Assembly (NCBI GenBank): GCA_021629085.1
Contig: JAJXRJ010000039.1
Span: 1-20,048, forward strand
Length of the DNA: 20,048 bases
From: Oscillospiraceae bacterium
GTDB lineage: Bacteria > Bacillota > Clostridia > UMGS1810
Direction: 5' to 3'
Every line of letters begins with the position of its first letter. The stretch's first letter is position 1. Under the pieces are notes generated by a model, which had not been told where the DNA came from, ran no database searches, and saw nothing but the letters and a program-made list of their open reading frames with translations. A program made the translations under genes and the position numbers. Shown here in pieces: positions 13,672-20,048 of this stretch.

Positions 13672-15135
13672 ATGAAACAGGTATTGGCAATCGATTTGGG
13701 CGCTTCCAGCGGGCGCGGCATTTTGGCAAGGCTTGAAAACGGAAAATTTTGTTTGGAGGAGATTCATCGATTTCCCAACAACGGCACCTATGTGAACGGC
13801 ACGCTCTATTGGGATATTTTGTACTTGTATGACCAAATCAAGCAGGCCATGCAAAAGGCCGCCGCAAAGGGCGGGTTTGACAGCATGGGCATCGACACCT
13901 GGGGTGTGGATTACGGCCTGATTGATGAAGACGGCGCGCTGGTGTGCAACCCGGTGCACTACCGGGACACGCGCACGCAGGAAATTTTAGAGGATGTATA
14001 TCACGTCATTGGGCAATCCGAGCTGTATGCGCGCACGGGCATTCAGCTTTTGGATTTTAATACCATATTCCAGCTCTACTATCATGCGCACAAGCGGGCG
14101 GGGCAGATGGAACGCGCCCAAAAATGCTTGCTGATTCCCGACCTGCTCAATTACTTTTTGACCGGGCGCGCCTGCAATGAATACACGGCGGCGTCCACCA
14201 CCCAGCTGTTAAATCCCCACACCCGGCAGTGGGATGTGGAGCTGATGGAGAAGCTGGGCATCCCCACGCGGCTGTTTGGAGAGATTGTGCAGCCCGGCCA
14301 AACCATTGGAACGGTGAGCAAGGCGGTCTGTGAGGAGCTTTGCATCCCGCCGGCCGATGTTGTGGCAGTGGGGTCACACGACACCGCGTCGGCTGTGGTG
14401 TCTGTGCCGGGCGAAAGCAGCGATTTTGCATATATCAGCTGCGGCACCTGGTCGCTGTTTGGCACTGAGCTTGCCTGTCCGCTCATCACCGATGCAGGCC
14501 GTATTTCGTCCTATACCAATGAGGGCGGCGTGGGCGGCACCATCCGCTACTTAAGCAATATCATGGGGCTGTGGCTCATCCAGGAGTCGCGCCGCGCGTG
14601 GCTTAGGCAGGGGCAGACGCTTTCTTTTAATGATTTGGAGCAGGCCGCGCGAACCAGCGAACCGTTTGCGTGTTTTATAGACCCCGACGCGCCCGAATTT
14701 GCAACGCCTGGAAATTTGCCTGAGCGCATTGCGGCGTTTTGTGCGCGCACAGGCCAGAGCGTGCCGCAGTCGGTGGGTGAAACGGTGCGGTGCATCTATG
14801 AGAGCTTGGCGTTAAAATACCGTTATGCGCTCAAAAATCTGGAGCACATTACCAAAAAGGCATTTGACTGCATCCACATTGTGGGCGGCGGCACCAAAGA
14901 CCCATTTTTGTGCCAGCTCACCGCTTCTTCATGCAATGTGCGGGTAGCAGCGGGGCCTGTGGAGGCCACTGCACTTGGAAACATTGCGGTGCAGCTCATG
15001 GCGGCGGGTGAAATTGCTGATGTGAAAGACGCGCGGCACATCATCCGAAATTCGTTTGATATAAAGGAATACCAGCCCCAATCCCCGGCGGACTGGGATG
15101 CGGCATACGAGCGGTTTTTAAAATTAATTGGATGA
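13672..15135 (+). CDS. rhaB: Rhamnulokinase (RhaB)
   Basis: FGGY-family carbohydrate kinase; RhaB phosphorylates L-rhamnulose to L-rhamnulose 1-phosphate. Seen: LAIDLGASSGRG (4-15), the N-terminal phosphate loop; YWDI and GIDTWGVDYGLID near residues 44 and 82; HYRDTRT; VGSHDTASAV with the catalytic-type Asp; the RhaB-typical SCGTWSLFGTE, NEGGVGGTIRYLSNIMGLWLIQESRR, and the C-terminal IVGGGTKDPFLCQLTA ATP-binding segment. 487 aa, usual length. An AGGAGG SD sits at its start. No rhamnose isomerase or rhamnulose-1-phosphate aldolase is in the window, so the pathway must be completed elsewhere or the kinase acts on a related ketose. Fuculokinase is a possible but less likely identity. Confidence 0.9.
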   Translation: MKQVLAIDLGASSGRGILARLENGKFCLEEIHRFPNNGTYVNGTLYWDILYLYDQIKQAMQKAAAKGGFDSMGIDTWGVDYGLIDEDGALVCNPVHYRDTRTQEILEDVYHVIGQSELYARTGIQLLDFNTIFQLYYHAHKRAGQMERAQKCLLIPDLLNYFLTGRACNEYTAASTTQLLNPHTRQWDVELMEKLGIPTRLFGEIVQPGQTIGTVSKAVCEELCIPPADVVAVGSHDTASAVVSVPGESSDFAYISCGTWSLFGTELACPLITDAGRISSYTNEGGVGGTIRYLSNIMGLWLIQESRRAWLRQGQTLSFNDLEQAARTSEPFACFIDPDAPEFATPGNLPERIAAFCARTGQSVPQSVGETVRCIYESLALKYRYALKNLEHITKKAFDCIHIVGGGTKDPFLCQLTASSCNVRVAAGPVEATALGNIAVQLMAAGEIADVKDARHIIRNSFDIKEYQPQSPADWDAAYERFLKLIG

Positions 15136-15148
15136 GGATTTCGCACTT

Positions 15149-16117
15149 ATGCAAATTGGAACTGTAAACCTTTTAAATCCTGTGTTTTTGGCGCCCATGG
15201 CCGGTGTGACCGACCTGCCGTTCCGCGTGCTGTGCAAGCGGTTCGGCGCTGGGCTTGTGTACAGCGAAATGGTGAGTGCCAAGGCGCTTTGCTACCGCGA
15301 TAAAAAGACGGCGGCGCTGCTGCACACCTGCACGGAGGAGGCGCCGCTTGCAGTGCAGATATTTGGCAGCGATCCGGACATTTTGGCCGAGGCCGCGCCG
15401 CTTGCGCTTAAAACCGGCGCGCAGATTTTGGATATCAACATGGGCTGCCCGGCGCCTAAAATTGTAAAAAACGGCGACGGCAGCGCGCTGATGCAAAACC
15501 CGGCCTTGATTGAGCGCATTGTGCGCGCGGTTTCGGGCGCGGTATCCGTGCCGGTCACGGTAAAAATCCGCAGCGGGTTTGAAACTATAAACGCCGTAGA
15601 AGCCGCAAAGGCGGCGCAGTCCGGCGGAGCGGCAGCCATTGCGGTGCATCCCCGCACGCGGGAGATGTATTACAGCGGACGGGCGGACTGGGATGTGATT
15701 TTAAAGGTCAAGCGCGCGGTGCAAATTCCCGTCATTGGAAACGGCGACATTGTCAGGCCTGAGGACGCCAAAGCCATGCTTGACACCACCGGGTGTGACG
15801 CGGTGATGGTGGGGCGCGGGGCTATGGGCAATCCGTTTTTGTTCCGGCAGATTTTAGACTTTTTAAAGACGGGGGATTACGCCCAGCCAACCCTGCTTAA
15901 GCGGCAGTCAGTACTTTTGTCACACCTTTTGATGTTAAAAGCTGAAAAAGGAGAGCAGGTTGCATCACGCGAGGCGCGCAAGCATGTGGCGTGGTATGTA
16001 AAGGGGCTGCCCGGCGCGGCGAAAATGCGGGATCGGGTAAACCGCACGCAGTCCATGGAGGAAATGGACGCAGTGGTTAAGACGTATTTTTCGGCGCTGT
16101 TATCTGGCGCTGAATAA
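15149..16117 (+). CDS. dus: tRNA-dihydrouridine synthase (DusB-like)
   Basis: FMN-dependent enzyme reducing uridine to dihydrouridine in tRNA, cytosolic. Seen: NPVFLAPMAGVTDLPFR (10-26), the FMN-binding start; GAQILDINMGCPAPKIVKNG (90-109) with the catalytic Cys100; KIRSGF; VHPRTREMYYSGRADW; IPVIGNGDI; and GCDAVMVGRGAMGNPFLF near the C-terminus. 322 aa. The start is ATG 15149 with TGAGGA just upstream; a TTG at 15128, overlapping rhaB, gives a non-conserved extension. It follows rhaB by 13 bases, so they share a transcript although the functions are unrelated. Whether it is DusB or another Dus subtype is not certain. Confidence 0.92.
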   Translation: MQIGTVNLLNPVFLAPMAGVTDLPFRVLCKRFGAGLVYSEMVSAKALCYRDKKTAALLHTCTEEAPLAVQIFGSDPDILAEAAPLALKTGAQILDINMGCPAPKIVKNGDGSALMQNPALIERIVRAVSGAVSVPVTVKIRSGFETINAVEAAKAAQSGGAAAIAVHPRTREMYYSGRADWDVILKVKRAVQIPVIGNGDIVRPEDAKAMLDTTGCDAVMVGRGAMGNPFLFRQILDFLKTGDYAQPTLLKRQSVLLSHLLMLKAEKGEQVASREARKHVAWYVKGLPGAAKMRDRVNRTQSMEEMDAVVKTYFSALLSGAE

Positions 16118-16123
16118 AAAATG

Positions 16124-16152
16124 TTGATTTTTCCAGCCAATGGGCGTATAAT
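16124..16152 (+). promoter_or_regulatory. Sigma-A promoter of the typA operon
   Basis: TTGATT (16124-16129), 17 bases, perfect TATAAT (16147-16152), seven bases after the dus stop. Leader about 50 bases to ATG 16212. Confidence 0.8.
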
Positions 16153-16167
16153 ATAAAAGTTAAACTT

Positions 16168-16186
16168 GGCGGACAAGCTGTCCGCC
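16168..16186 (+). other. Leader hairpin upstream of typA
   Basis: GGCGGAC (16168-16174) and GTCCGCC (16180-16186) form a 7-bp stem with a five-base loop, a few bases downstream of the predicted transcription start and before the SD (TAGGAG, 16195-16200). No T-run follows, so it is not a terminator; it could stabilise the 5' end or modulate translation. Confidence 0.55.
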
Positions 16187-16211
16187 GCGATAGATAGGAG
16201 TATTTTTTTAC

Positions 16212-18032
16212 ATGAGCAAGAGAGAAGATTTGCGCAACATTGCCATTATTGCGCACGTCGACCACGGCAAAACCACGCTGGTGGACGCCATGTTAAAGCA
16301 GGGCGGCGTATTTCGGGAAAACCAGCAGGTGGATGAGCGGGTGATGGACAACAACGATTTGGAAAAGGAGCGGGGCATCACCATTTTGTCCAAAAACACG
16401 TCGCTGATGTATCATGGCGTGAAAATTAACATTGTGGACACCCCGGGCCACGCCGACTTTGGCGGCGAGGTGGAGCGGGTGCTCAAAATGGTGGACAGTG
16501 TGCTGGTTTTAGTGGATGCGTTTGAAGGCTGCATGCCGCAGACCCGCTTTGTGTTAAAAAAGGCGCTGGCTCTAAATTTAAACCCCATTATTGTCATCAA
16601 TAAAATAGACCGCCCCGGTGCGCGCCCCTATGAGGTGGTGGACGAGGTGCTCGAGCTGTTTTTGGAGCTGGATGCCACTGACGAGCAGTTTAACTCGCCC
16701 GTCGTGTTTACATCCGCACGGGATGGTTATGCAACCCGCAGTCCGGACATTGCCGGCAAAGATATGACGCCGCTGTTTGAGATGATTTTGGAGCATGTGC
16801 GCCCGCCGGAGGGCGACGAGAATGCGCCGCTGCAATTTCTTATTTCCAACATTGACTATGACGACTATGTGGGCACCATGGCGCTGGGCCGGGTGGAGCG
16901 CGGCACCATGCGCACCGGGCAGCCAGTCGTGGTGTGCGCCAAGGACGGCACCACGCGGCAGGCCAAAATTGGGAAAATTTACCAATTTGAAGGTTTAAAA
17001 CGGCAGGAGACCGAATCAGCCAAGGTGGGCGACATTGTCAACATTTCAGGTGTGGGCGCCATCAATATCGGCGAAACACTCTGTGCGCCCGACTGCGTGG
17101 AGCCGCTGCCCTTTGTGGAGATTGACGAGCCCACGCTTTCTATGACGTTTTCGGTCAACAACAGCCCGTTTGCCGGGCAGGACGGCGAATATGTCACCTC
17201 GCGGCATCTTAGGGACCGGCTGTTCAAAGAGATGGAAACCAACGTCAGCCTCCGGGTGGAGGAAACCGATTCCGCCGATGCATTTAAAGTGTCGGGCCGT
17301 GGTGAGCTGCACCTTTCTGTGCTCATTGAAACCATGCGCCGGCAAGGATATGAATTTCAGGTTTCAAAGCCTGTGGTCATCAACAAGGAGCAGGACGGCC
17401 AGGTGCTGGAGCCTGTGGAATTTGTGGTGATTGACGTGCCGGAGGAATATGTGGGCGTGGTGATTGAGCGCCTAAGTGAGCGCAAGGCACAGATGCAAAA
17501 TATGGCAAACGGCGCCAACGGCTACACGCGGCTGGAATTTAATATCCCGTCCCGCGGATTGATTGGCTACCGGTCCACGCTGCTTACTGATACGCGCGGC
17601 ACCGGCGTGATGAACAATGTGGTGTCGGGCTATGAGCCGTATAAGGGTGAAATTGTAAGCCGGCAGCGCGGTTCGCTGGTTGCATTTGAAACGGGTGAGA
17701 GCGTCACATACGGCCTGTTTAATGCGCAGGACCGCGGCACGTTGTTTATTGGCCCGGGCGAAACAGTGTATGCCGGGCAGGTGGTGGGCGAAAATTCCCG
17801 CGCCGACGACGTGGAAGTCAATGTGTGTAAGAAAAAGCATGTCACCAACATGCGCGCGTCCGGATCGGACGAAGCGCTCCGGCTGGTGCCCCATGTGGTG
17901 ATGAGTTTAGAGCAGTGTATTGAATTTATCGGCGACGACGAGCTTTTGGAGGTCACGCCAAAACACCTCCGGCTGCGCAAAAAGATTTTGGACAAAGGGA
18001 TGCGGGCCAAGGCGCGCAACGCAAAAAATTAA
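16212..18032 (+). CDS. typA: Ribosome-associated translational GTPase TypA/BipA
   Basis: EF-G-like GTPase that binds the ribosome and helps 50S assembly and growth under stress or cold. Seen: G1 AHVDHGKTT (14-22), RGIT switch region (after NNDLEKERGIT), G3 DTPGHADFGGEV, G4 NKIDRPGAR; later beta-barrel and EF-G domain III/V-like regions, and the TypA-specific C-terminal part with SRGLIGYRSTLLTDTRGTG and KKKHVTNMRASGSDEALRL. 606 aa, the usual length. ATG 16212 has TAGGAG 11 bases upstream and its own promoter. It is the first gene of a four-gene plus-strand group with ung, the Mrp-type gene and the Dabb gene. Confidence 0.97.
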   Translation: MSKREDLRNIAIIAHVDHGKTTLVDAMLKQGGVFRENQQVDERVMDNNDLEKERGITILSKNTSLMYHGVKINIVDTPGHADFGGEVERVLKMVDSVLVLVDAFEGCMPQTRFVLKKALALNLNPIIVINKIDRPGARPYEVVDEVLELFLELDATDEQFNSPVVFTSARDGYATRSPDIAGKDMTPLFEMILEHVRPPEGDENAPLQFLISNIDYDDYVGTMALGRVERGTMRTGQPVVVCAKDGTTRQAKIGKIYQFEGLKRQETESAKVGDIVNISGVGAINIGETLCAPDCVEPLPFVEIDEPTLSMTFSVNNSPFAGQDGEYVTSRHLRDRLFKEMETNVSLRVEETDSADAFKVSGRGELHLSVLIETMRRQGYEFQVSKPVVINKEQDGQVLEPVEFVVIDVPEEYVGVVIERLSERKAQMQNMANGANGYTRLEFNIPSRGLIGYRSTLLTDTRGTGVMNNVVSGYEPYKGEIVSRQRGSLVAFETGESVTYGLFNAQDRGTLFIGPGETVYAGQVVGENSRADDVEVNVCKKKHVTNMRASGSDEALRLVPHVVMSLEQCIEFIGDDELLEVTPKHLRLRKKILDKGMRAKARNAKN

Positions 18033-18053
18033 GCGGGAAGGGGGAAGATTTTC

Positions 18054-18728
18054 ATGGTGCAGTTTGGAAATGACTGGGACCAGCTTTTGGCAGATGAGTT
18101 TCTAAAACCATATTATCAAAAGCTGCGGGAATTTTTAAAGCAGGAATACAGCACACATGTTGTCTATCCCCATATGAACGACTTATATAACGCCCTTAAA
18201 TGGACATCCTATGAAGCAACCAGGGTAGTCATTTTGGGGCAGGATCCGTATCATGGGCCCAACCAGGCACATGGGCTGGCCTTTTCCGTAAAAAAGGGCG
18301 TGGAAATTCCGCCCTCGCTTTTAAACATCTATCAGGAGCTGCACGACAGCTTGGGATGTTATATCCCTAACAACGGGTATTTGGAAAAGTGGGCGCGCCA
18401 AGGCGTGCTGCTGTTAAATGCGGCGCTCACCGTCCGGGCTGGCATGGCCAATTCCCACCGCGGCCGCGGCTGGGAGGAATTTACGGCACACATTATCAAA
18501 TTGTTAAATGCGCGCAAAGACCCGGTGATCTTCCTTTTGTGGGGATCCAATGCCCGTGAAAAAAAGCAGTATATCACAAATCCCCGTCACTATGTGTTTG
18601 AAAGTGTGCATCCAAGCCCGCTTTCGGCCAGCCGCGGATTTTTTGGATGCGGGCACTTTAAGCGGGCAAACGAGGTGCTTAAGAAGCTGGGCAAACCGCC
18701 CATTGACTGGCAGATTGAAAATATTTAG
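18054..18728 (+). CDS. ung: Uracil-DNA glycosylase (family 1, Ung)
   Basis: Removes uracil from DNA to start base excision repair. Seen: the water-activating motif GQDPYHGPNQAHGLAFSV (62-79) with catalytic Asp64, LLNAALTVRAG (120-130) and the leucine-loop motif HPSPLSASRG (196-205). 224 aa, normal length. ATG 18054 is preceded by GGAAGGGGGAAG; GTG at 18057 is a possible alternative start. It lies 21 bases after typA and 16 before the Mrp gene, so it is part of that operon. Confidence 0.96.
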   Translation: MVQFGNDWDQLLADEFLKPYYQKLREFLKQEYSTHVVYPHMNDLYNALKWTSYEATRVVILGQDPYHGPNQAHGLAFSVKKGVEIPPSLLNIYQELHDSLGCYIPNNGYLEKWARQGVLLLNAALTVRAGMANSHRGRGWEEFTAHIIKLLNARKDPVIFLLWGSNAREKKQYITNPRHYVFESVHPSPLSASRGFFGCGHFKRANEVLKKLGKPPIDWQIENI

Positions 18729-18744
18729 AAGGAAGGTTTTACAA

Positions 18745-19581
18745 GTGAGCGAAGCATGTAACCATGACTGTGCAAGCTGCGGTGCAGACTGTGCGCAAAG
18801 AGACCCAAAGAGCTTTTTGGAAGCGCCCAATAAAAAAAGCAGCATCAAAAAGGTAATTGGCGTAGTGAGCGGCAAGGGCGGCGTGGGGAAATCGCTGGTG
18901 ACCGGGCTTTTGGCAACTGCCATGCAGCGGCAGGGCTATCATGCCGGTATTTTGGATGCCGACATCACAGGCCCGTCCATCCCAAAAATGTTTGGTATAA
19001 AGGGCCGTGCAGAGTCGGATGGAGAGGCGATTTATCCCAAAACCAGCAAAACTGGGATTGACATTATGAGCGTCAACCTGCTTTTGGAAAACGACACCGA
19101 CCCGGTGGTGTGGCGCGGGCCTATTATTTCAGGCGTAGTGAAGCAGTTTTGGACCGATGTGGTGTGGAAGGACGTTGACTTTTTGTTTGTGGACATGCCG
19201 CCCGGCACCGGCGACGTTTCGCTGACCGTGTTCCAGTCGCTGCCGCTTGCCGGCATCGTTGTGGTGGCATCCCCGCAGGAGCTGGTTTCCATGATTGTGA
19301 AAAAGGCCGTAAAAATGGCGGATATGATGAACATTCCGGTTTTGGGCATTGTGGAAAACATGAGCTACGCGCTCTGTCCTGATTGCGGAAAGCAGATAGA
19401 GGTGTTTGGCAAAAGCCGGATTGAGGAGACGGCAAAGGAGTATCACATTGATACTGTGTCAAAAATCCCCATTGACCCCAAACTGGCCGCCGCCTGTGAT
19501 GCAGGTACCATTGAGCTGTTTGACGGCAATTGGCTGTCCAATTTGGTCTCTGTGCTAGAGCAGATAAAAGGAGTGGAATGA
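18745..19581 (+). CDS. Mrp/NBP35-family iron-sulfur cluster carrier ATPase
   Basis: P-loop ATPase that assembles and delivers 4Fe-4S clusters in the cytosol (known for Mrp/ApbC/NBP35). Seen: N-terminal Cys cluster CNHDCASCGADC (Cys 5, 9, 12, 16), deviant Walker A SGKGGVGKS (42-50), DADITGPSIP (71-80), MPPGTGD (151-157), and the cluster-binding CPDC (221-224) in ENMSYALCPDCGK. 278 aa. The start is GTG 18745 with AAGGAAGG upstream; the open frame runs 65 codons further, but that part overlaps ung and is not conserved. Terminates three bases before the Dabb gene. Confidence 0.93.
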   Translation: MSEACNHDCASCGADCAQRDPKSFLEAPNKKSSIKKVIGVVSGKGGVGKSLVTGLLATAMQRQGYHAGILDADITGPSIPKMFGIKGRAESDGEAIYPKTSKTGIDIMSVNLLLENDTDPVVWRGPIISGVVKQFWTDVVWKDVDFLFVDMPPGTGDVSLTVFQSLPLAGIVVVASPQELVSMIVKKAVKMADMMNIPVLGIVENMSYALCPDCGKQIEVFGKSRIEETAKEYHIDTVSKIPIDPKLAAACDAGTIELFDGNWLSNLVSVLEQIKGVE

Positions 19582-19584
19582 CAA

Positions 19585-19878
19585 ATGGTAAAACACGTGA
19601 TTTTTTGGAAACTCAAAGCAGAAGAAAAAGCAAATGCAGCCGCACATGCAAAAAAACTGCAGTCCATGTTTGACGGCCTGATAGGAAATGTCGAGGGCTT
19701 AGAGCAGGCGGAAGTGGGGCAAAATTACAACGGCGGTGACTTTGATTTGTGCCTCTACACGGTATTTTCTTCCAAAGAGGCAGAGCGCGCCTATCAGACG
19801 CATCCGCTGCATTTGGAAATCAAAGCCGTGGTAGCCGCTATTAAAGAAGACCGCGTGTGCGTGGATTACGAGAGATAA
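19585..19878 (+). CDS. Dabb (stress-responsive A/B barrel) domain protein
   Basis: A 97-aa protein of the Dabb family, a dimeric alpha-beta barrel. Seen: MVKHVIFWKLK at the start, the family's standard opening, and the VFSSKEAERAYQTHPLHLE segment at about 60-78 that ends the conserved domain. No catalytic role is assigned to most bacterial members, and the role here is unknown. ATG 19585 with AAAGGAG about 11 bases upstream. It is the last gene of the typA group. Confidence 0.9.
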   Translation: MVKHVIFWKLKAEEKANAAAHAKKLQSMFDGLIGNVEGLEQAEVGQNYNGGDFDLCLYTVFSSKEAERAYQTHPLHLEIKAVVAAIKEDRVCVDYER

Positions 19879-19904
19879 TTTCTAAAAAACTGAATAAAGG
19901 ATGA

Positions 19905-19955
19905 AAAATCTTCCAATACTATGAGCAAACGAATAGGATTGGGAGATTTTATTTT
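19905..19955 (+). terminator. Hairpin after the Dabb gene; terminator or RBS-masking structure
   Basis: AAAATCTTCCAAT (19905-19917) pairs with ATTGGGAGATTTT (19938-19950) with one G-T, extended by CTAT/ATAG inside after one mismatch, loop about 10 bases, then ATTTT. It fits a terminator for the typA operon. Its right arm also contains the GGGAG that would be the SD of the TTG at 19954. Confidence 0.6.
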
Positions 19956-20048
19956 GTTTAAAAATTTTTTGCTTTATCATGAACCGAAAAAATCATACGA
20001 CTTTAACCTTTTGGGAGACAACCGCAAGCTGGACACTACCGTTTATCC
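19954..20048 (+). CDS. Start of an unidentified gene, cut by the window end
   Basis: An open frame of 31 codons runs off the end. TTG 19954 has GGGAG (19941-19945) at proper spacing; an in-frame ATG at 19921 has no SD at usable distance. The visible residues begin FKNFLLYHEPKKSYDFNLL and are polar/aromatic with no recognisable motif. No product is assigned. Confidence 0.4.
   Translation, partial: MFKNFLLYHEPKKSYDFNLLGDNRKLDTTVY

Noticed and set aside
18550..18744. 65-codon upstream extension of the Mrp-type gene
   Set aside because: It overlaps conserved ung sequence in another frame; GTG 18745 with a good SD and the conserved Cys cluster right after it is the better start.
1..20048. tRNA, rRNA, CRISPR, insertion sequence, prophage or riboswitch
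   Set aside because: Gaps between genes are too short for most of these and none shows the expected motifs by eye; a covariance-model scan was not possible.

Overview
The window reads as a compact chromosomal stretch of an anaerobic, endospore-forming Clostridia-type Firmicute. The evidence is spoIIR (stage II sporulation protein R), a monoglucosyl/MGDG-type glycolipid glycosyltransferase, a LytR-CpsA-Psr wall protein, WalJ-type and FeoAB genes, strong AGGAGG-type ribosome binding sites and frequent GTG/TTG starts. Base composition is moderate and even along the window. I see no transposase, phage gene, CRISPR array, rRNA or tRNA. Genus cannot be fixed from the sequence alone.

Layout. (1) 39-3022, plus strand: murA, a walJ/yycJ-like metallo-beta-lactamase nuclease (8-base overlap) and a DUF4380-like sugar-mutarotase-fold protein, closed by a strong hairpin terminator. 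(2) 3068-3926: a small GRAM/PH-like protein on the minus strand, driven by a perfect-consensus promoter, divergent from a small XRE regulator; an 11-bp dyad between them looks like an operator. (3) 7877-4010, minus strand: glycolipid glycosyltransferase, CCA-adding enzyme, ispE and spoIIR, tightly packed; spoIIR also seems to have its own forespore-type promoter at the end of ispE. (4) 7997-8517, plus strand: three consecutive tiny cysteine-rich single-membrane-segment proteins (32, 46 and 53 aa), each with its own ribosome binding site, preceded by a sequence resembling a mother-cell sporulation promoter and ended by a bidirectional terminator. (5) 9362-8517, minus strand: an LCP-family protein lacking several conserved active-site residues, divergent from feoA with interlocked promoters. 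(6) 9507-11916: feoA-feoB iron(II) uptake. (7) 11968-16117: a cytoplasmic heparinase II/III-like protein, rhamnulokinase and a tRNA-dihydrouridine synthase. (8) 16212-19878: typA/bipA (own promoter plus leader hairpin), ung, an Mrp/NBP35 Fe-S carrier ATPase and a Dabb-domain protein, followed by a hairpin and the start of a gene cut off by the window end.

How they fit together: most genes are housekeeping (wall precursor synthesis, isoprenoid precursor synthesis, tRNA maturation and modification, translation-linked GTPase, DNA repair, Fe-S assembly, iron import). The less ordinary content is the three-gene Cys-rich microprotein cluster, the degenerate LCP protein beside it, the XRE/GRAM pair with its dyad, and the heparinase-like/rhamnulokinase pair. 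No long non-coding stretch exists; the largest gene-free gaps are about 100-160 bases and carry the promoters, dyads and terminators listed.
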